Assembly (NCBI GenBank): GCA_903880655.1
Contig: CAIRQE010000053.1
Span: 1 to 16,049, forward strand
Source of the DNA: an uncultured bacterium
GTDB lineage: Bacteria; Patescibacteriota; Saccharimonadia; Saccharimonadales; CAIOMD01
DNA length: 16,049 nucleotides
Direction of reading: 5' to 3'
The first letter of the stretch is position 1; each line of letters opens with the position of its first letter. The notes beneath the pieces are model-generated. The model was not told where the DNA came from, did not search any database, and worked only from the letters and a program-made list of their open reading frames with translations. The position numbers and the translations under genes were made by a program. Shown piece after piece: positions 13,165-16,049 of the stretch.

Positions 13165-14946
13165 ATGACACCACAAGAAATTAGAAATTTTTGCATTATT
13201 GCCCATATTGATCATGGTAAGAGCACGCTCGCCGATCGTTTGATGGAGCTAACTGGTACTGTTGAAAAACGTAACATGAAAGCACAGCTGCTGGATAAGA
13301 TGGATCTTGAACGTGAAAAGGGAATTACCATAAAACTTGCGCCCGTACGAATGCAATACAAAAATTACGAACTTAATCTTATAGATACGCCAGGGCATGT
13401 TGACTTCAGCTATGAGGTATCCCGAAGCTTAGAGGCCTGCGAAGGTGCTATTTTAGTGGTTGATGCAAGTCAGGGTATTCAAGCTCAAACACTAGCAAAT
13501 GTGTATTTAGCGCTCGCCGCTGATCTTACTATCTTGCCGGTGCTTAATAAAATTGATTTACCAGCAGCTGATGTAGAACGAGTTTCGGCAGAAGTTGTTG
13601 CACTACTTGGTTGCAAGAAAGAAGATATTTTGCACATCTCAGCCAAGAATGGGCTGGGGGTAGCTGAATTACTCGATGAGATTGTCGCAAAAATTCCCGC
13701 ACCAACCGTTGATGAAACTTTGCCTTCACGAGCACTTATATTCGATAGCTATTATGATGATTATCGGGGAGTAGTTCTGTACGTACGAGTGTTTGACGGT
13801 ATCATTAAAAAAAGCGATATCATGGAAATGATGGGGACGAAAAGTGAGGGTATCGCTCTTGAGGTTGGCTGCTTGACTCCTGAAATGAAATCAACGGGAG
13901 TTTTGCGCTCTGGTGAAATCGGCTATATTGTTACGAATCTAAAAAGCACCCGAGAAGCTCGAGTAGGTGATACAATCACCCTTGAAAAAAATAAGGCAAC
14001 GAGTCCGCTTCCAGGTTATTTGGAAGTGAAACCTTTTGTGTATGCAGGATTCTTTCCCGATAGTAATGAAAACTATCAGCTACTAAAAGATGCAATCGAA
14101 AAATTAAGTCTCAGTGATTCAGCCCTGCAATTTACGCCAGAAAATTCTCCAGTACTTGGGTATGGAGTACGAATCGGTTTCTTGGGCTTACTTCATATGG
14201 ATATCGTTAAAGAACGGCTTGAGCGCGAATATGATCTAGAGCTCGTGGTAACGAACCCAAGTACGGATTATCATATCCTACTAATTAATGGGGAAGAGCT
14301 GGATATTAAGAGTGCCAGTGAACTACCCGACCCAGCGCAGATTGCTGAGATTAGAGAACCTTGGATTAAAGGTGAAGTCGTCTGTCCAAAACAATATGTC
14401 GGTGCGGTTATTCAATTAATTGTCCAAAAAAGAGGTATTCATAAAAATCTTAGTTATGTTGATGCGCAACTTGCGCTTGTTAGTTTTGATGCACCGCTCG
14501 CAAACCTGCTTACCGATTTTTATGATCAGCTTAAAAGTGTAACAAGTGGCTATGGATCATTTAATTATGATTTGAGTGAATATAGGGCCGAGCAATTAGT
14601 GCGTTTAGATTTTTATGTAGCTAACGAAAGAATTGATGCGCTGAGTTTGATGGTACATCAATCAGAAGCCACGGGAATTGGTCGTGACATAGTGAAGAAG
14701 CTTAAAGATGTTATACCAAGACAAAACTTCCAAATTAGCTTACAGGCAGCAATCGGTGCCCGCTTTTTAGCTCGCGAAGATATTAGTGCATTTCGAAAAG
14801 ACGTGACGGGATATTTATATGGTGGCGATGTCTCGCGTAAGAAGAAACTTCTTGCTAAACAAGCAAAAGGAAAGAAGCGCATGAAGCGCTTCGGTAAAGT
14901 GGATATTCCTTCTGACGCGTTTACAGTACTACTTAAGCGTGACTAA
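13165..14946 (+). CDS. lepA: Elongation factor 4 (LepA), ribosomal GTPase
   Basis: LepA/EF4 binds the ribosome and acts in translation under stress or in 30S assembly. The 593 residues match the normal length (about 600). GTPase motifs are AHIDHGKST (G1, 13-21), GITIK (G2), DTPGHVDF (G3) and NKIDL (G4). Diagnostic parts for LepA over EF-G follow: VKPFVYAGFFP, GYGVRIGFLGLLHMDIVKERL, and the C-terminal domain with YDLSEYRAEQLVRLDF, RQNFQISLQAAIG and YGGDVSRKKKLLAKQAKGKKRMK. No residue loss is evident. The last 14 bases overlap the convergent bcp gene, so there is no room for an intergenic terminator. The start lies eight bases after TATAAT. Confidence 0.98.
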   Translation: MTPQEIRNFCIIAHIDHGKSTLADRLMELTGTVEKRNMKAQLLDKMDLEREKGITIKLAPVRMQYKNYELNLIDTPGHVDFSYEVSRSLEACEGAILVVDASQGIQAQTLANVYLALAADLTILPVLNKIDLPAADVERVSAEVVALLGCKKEDILHISAKNGLGVAELLDEIVAKIPAPTVDETLPSRALIFDSYYDDYRGVVLYVRVFDGIIKKSDIMEMMGTKSEGIALEVGCLTPEMKSTGVLRSGEIGYIVTNLKSTREARVGDTITLEKNKATSPLPGYLEVKPFVYAGFFPDSNENYQLLKDAIEKLSLSDSALQFTPENSPVLGYGVRIGFLGLLHMDIVKERLEREYDLELVVTNPSTDYHILLINGEELDIKSASELPDPAQIAEIREPWIKGEVVCPKQYVGAVIQLIVQKRGIHKNLSYVDAQLALVSFDAPLANLLTDFYDQLKSVTSGYGSFNYDLSEYRAEQLVRLDFYVANERIDALSLMVHQSEATGIGRDIVKKLKDVIPRQNFQISLQAAIGARFLAREDISAFRKDVTGYLYGGDVSRKKKLLAKQAKGKKRMKRFGKVDIPSDAFTVLLKRD

Positions 14947-15388
14947 GTTCGGCGAGATCTTTGGTTACTTGACCAACATGCGTGAGTGGATTAACTCCCT
15001 CATATTTTTTTACAATTTCACCATCTGGATTAATCAGATAGGTATCTCGATTAATTCCTTCATACTCTCGTCCCATAAACTTTTTCTTTTTCCATGAACC
15101 AAAGGCTTTAATAGTATCGGTTGAAGTGTCACTTAAGAGCGTAAAGGTCAGCTTATGGGCATCAGCAAATTTTTTATGACTAGCAACACTGTCTTTAGAA
15201 ATACCGAGCACAACTGCTCCCTTATCTTCCAGGTACGCGCGACCATCTCTAAAATTACAGGCCTCTTTGGTACATCCCGGAGTATTATCTTTTGGGTAAA
15301 AATATAGAACAACCCATTTTCCTTTATATTGAGATAACGAATGAGTGGTGCCGTTTTGGTCGGGTAGTGAAAAATCTGGTGCTTTCAT
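14933..15388 (-). CDS. bcp: Thioredoxin-dependent peroxiredoxin (Bcp/PrxQ)
   Basis: This 151-residue peroxiredoxin reduces hydrogen peroxide and organic hydroperoxides in the cytoplasm. The N-terminal strand APDFSLPDQNG (3-13) and the active site FYPKDNTPGCTKEAC contain the peroxidatic Cys39 and resolving Cys44, five residues apart as in Bcp/PrxQ. Family residues VVLGISKDS and SHKKF and a C-terminal strand RDTYLINPDGEIVKKY follow. The length is typical. A Shine-Dalgarno AAGGA (15400-15396) lies seven bases before the ATG, and the likely -10 is TATACT (15418-15413). Its 3' end overlaps lepA by 14 bases. It is divergent from the guanylate-kinase-like gene. Confidence 0.97.
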   Translation of the reverse strand: MKAPDFSLPDQNGTTHSLSQYKGKWVVLYFYPKDNTPGCTKEACNFRDGRAYLEDKGAVVLGISKDSVASHKKFADAHKLTFTLLSDTSTDTIKAFGSWKKKKFMGREYEGINRDTYLINPDGEIVKKYEGVNPLTHVGQVTKDLAELSHA

Positions 15389-15412
15389 GAAAAAATCCTT
15401 GATTAACTAGTT

Positions 15413-15434
15413 AGTATACAAGGTATAGTATACT
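15413..15434. promoter_or_regulatory. Divergent promoter region between bcp and gmk-like gene
   Basis: TATACT on the minus strand (15418-15413) serves bcp. TATAGT (15424-15429) or TATACT (15429-15434) on the plus strand serves the gmk-like gene. With the first plus-strand box the ATG at 15436 falls at the expected transcription start, making that mRNA leaderless. The boxes are only a few bases apart, so the two promoters must compete or be regulated together. Confidence 0.5.
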
Positions 15435-15435
15435 T

Positions 15436-16049
15436 ATGATTATCGATGATATGCCACTCAAACTAATAGATTCTTTCACCAGGGTTTTGGCAGAGTATAT
15501 TCCCAATCCAGATCAGCTTACCATTCTACGTCAAACACCATTTGTGCTCCTTGCCGCCCCAACTGCCGCCGGTCGAAATACCCTTATCAGGACATTGCTC
15601 AAAGAGGATAAATACTACTACATCGTTTCTGATACAACCCGTCCTCCACGAATAAATAATGGCCAGGCGGAGCAAAATGGCCAGGAATACTGGTTCAGGA
15701 GTGAAGCAGATTTTTTAAAAGATCTTGATAAAGGCAGATACTTAGAGGCTGCCATTATTCATGATCAGCAGGTATCTGGAATAAGTATGCGAGAAATTGA
15801 AAAAGCACATCAAGCAGGAAAAATAGCTATAACAGATATTGATGTGCAGGGCTGTAGGACACTAGAAACATTGAGTGATAACATCATCCCTATATTTATC
15901 TTGCCGCCACGTTATGAGATATGGATGCAACGGCTTGATGGTAGGGGTGTGATGAATGAAGTGGAGAAAAAAAGAAGGCTAGCAAGCGCAGCTTCAGAAA
16001 TAGATTATGCACTACTTTCAGGTAAGTTTACTTTCGTTATCAATGACTC
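15436..16049 (+). CDS. gmk: Guanylate kinase-like protein with altered P-loop (3' truncated)
   Basis: 204 codons run to the window edge without a stop. The family layout is clear: strand and P-loop region FVLLAAPTAAGRNTL (36-50), GMP-binding DTTRPPR (66-72) and NGQEYWF (81-87), ITDIDVQGCRTL (about 133-144), IFILPPR (153-159), and a lid with RLDGRG. Guanylate kinase turns GMP and ATP into GDP and ADP. The usual GPSGAGKST is here APTAAGRNT: the first Gly is Ala, the catalytic Lys is Arg and the Ser is Asn. An N-terminal extension of about 35 residues (MIIDDMPLKLIDSFTRVL and on) is longer than in usual Gmk. It may be weakly active, specialised, or a non-canonical paralogue; a second gmk elsewhere would decide. 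The start lies 6 bases after TATAGT. Confidence 0.85.
   Translation, partial: MIIDDMPLKLIDSFTRVLAEYIPNPDQLTILRQTPFVLLAAPTAAGRNTLIRTLLKEDKYYYIVSDTTRPPRINNGQAEQNGQEYWFRSEADFLKDLDKGRYLEAAIIHDQQVSGISMREIEKAHQAGKIAITDIDVQGCRTLETLSDNIIPIFILPPRYEIWMQRLDGRGVMNEVEKKRRLASAASEIDYALLSGKFTFVIND

Noticed and set aside
1..16049. UGA recoding to glycine as in Gracilibacteria/Absconditabacteria
   Set aside because: The DivIC-like gene ends at UGA and none of the conserved genes needs in-frame UGA.
1..16049. CRISPR array, insertion sequence, prophage or integration site next to the tRNAs
   Set aside because: I saw no regularly spaced repeats, transposase or integrase motifs, or duplicated tRNA 3' ends; the tRNAs are followed directly by their terminators.

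Overview
The window looks like a chromosomal segment of a small-genome bacterium of the Candidate Phyla Radiation, most likely Saccharibacteria (TM7). This is inferred from gene content and style: compact, AT-leaning DNA; a shortened TilS; a MurJ-type flippase with a CPR-like N-terminus; a glycine-rich RRM protein; a stand-alone ATP-cone protein; and many promoters whose -10 box lies only 6 to 8 bases before the start codon. UGA is used as a stop (end of the DivIC-like gene) and no gene needs it as a sense codon, so there is no Gracilibacteria-type recoding.

Layout. 1-322 is the end of an ABC-2 permease. 366-2570 is a co-directional set: two unrecognised proteins and a tRNA-dihydrouridine synthase. 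2567-3523 is a divergent HxlR regulator and NAD(P)H-dependent FMN reductase, with a clear palindromic operator between them. 3547-4314 holds initiator tRNA-Met, a DivIC/FtsB-like division protein and tRNA-Ile(CAT), each tRNA having its own terminator. 4333-7185 (minus strand) is an RRM RNA-binding protein and a tightly packed three-gene operon: a six-helix membrane protein, a free-standing ATP-cone, and a flavoprotein of the dihydrolipoamide dehydrogenase/SthA family lacking both redox cysteines. Divergent from it, 7299-8345 encodes a soluble P-type ATPase relative without membrane helices, nucleotide domain or catalytic aspartate. 8326-8540 is a complete small transcription unit: consensus promoter, strong Shine-Dalgarno, 26-codon ORF, terminator. 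8595-16049 is core biology: elongator tRNA-Met, tilS, ftsH, murJ, lepA, bcp (minus) and the start of a guanylate-kinase-like gene.

How the genes fit together. All three tRNAs carry the anticodon CAT (initiator Met, elongator Met, Ile2), and the window also contains tilS, whose product converts the Ile2 CAU anticodon to lysidine-AU. The AUG/AUA decoding machinery is therefore concentrated here, with a dihydrouridine synthase and LepA nearby. A second theme is catalytically degenerate family members with intact frames: the cysteine-less flavoprotein, the soluble pseudo-P-type ATPase, and a guanylate kinase with an altered P-loop. The strongest candidates for something undescribed are the pseudo-ATPase and the 26-residue peptide unit directly downstream, whose promoter lies inside the pseudo-ATPase 3' end.
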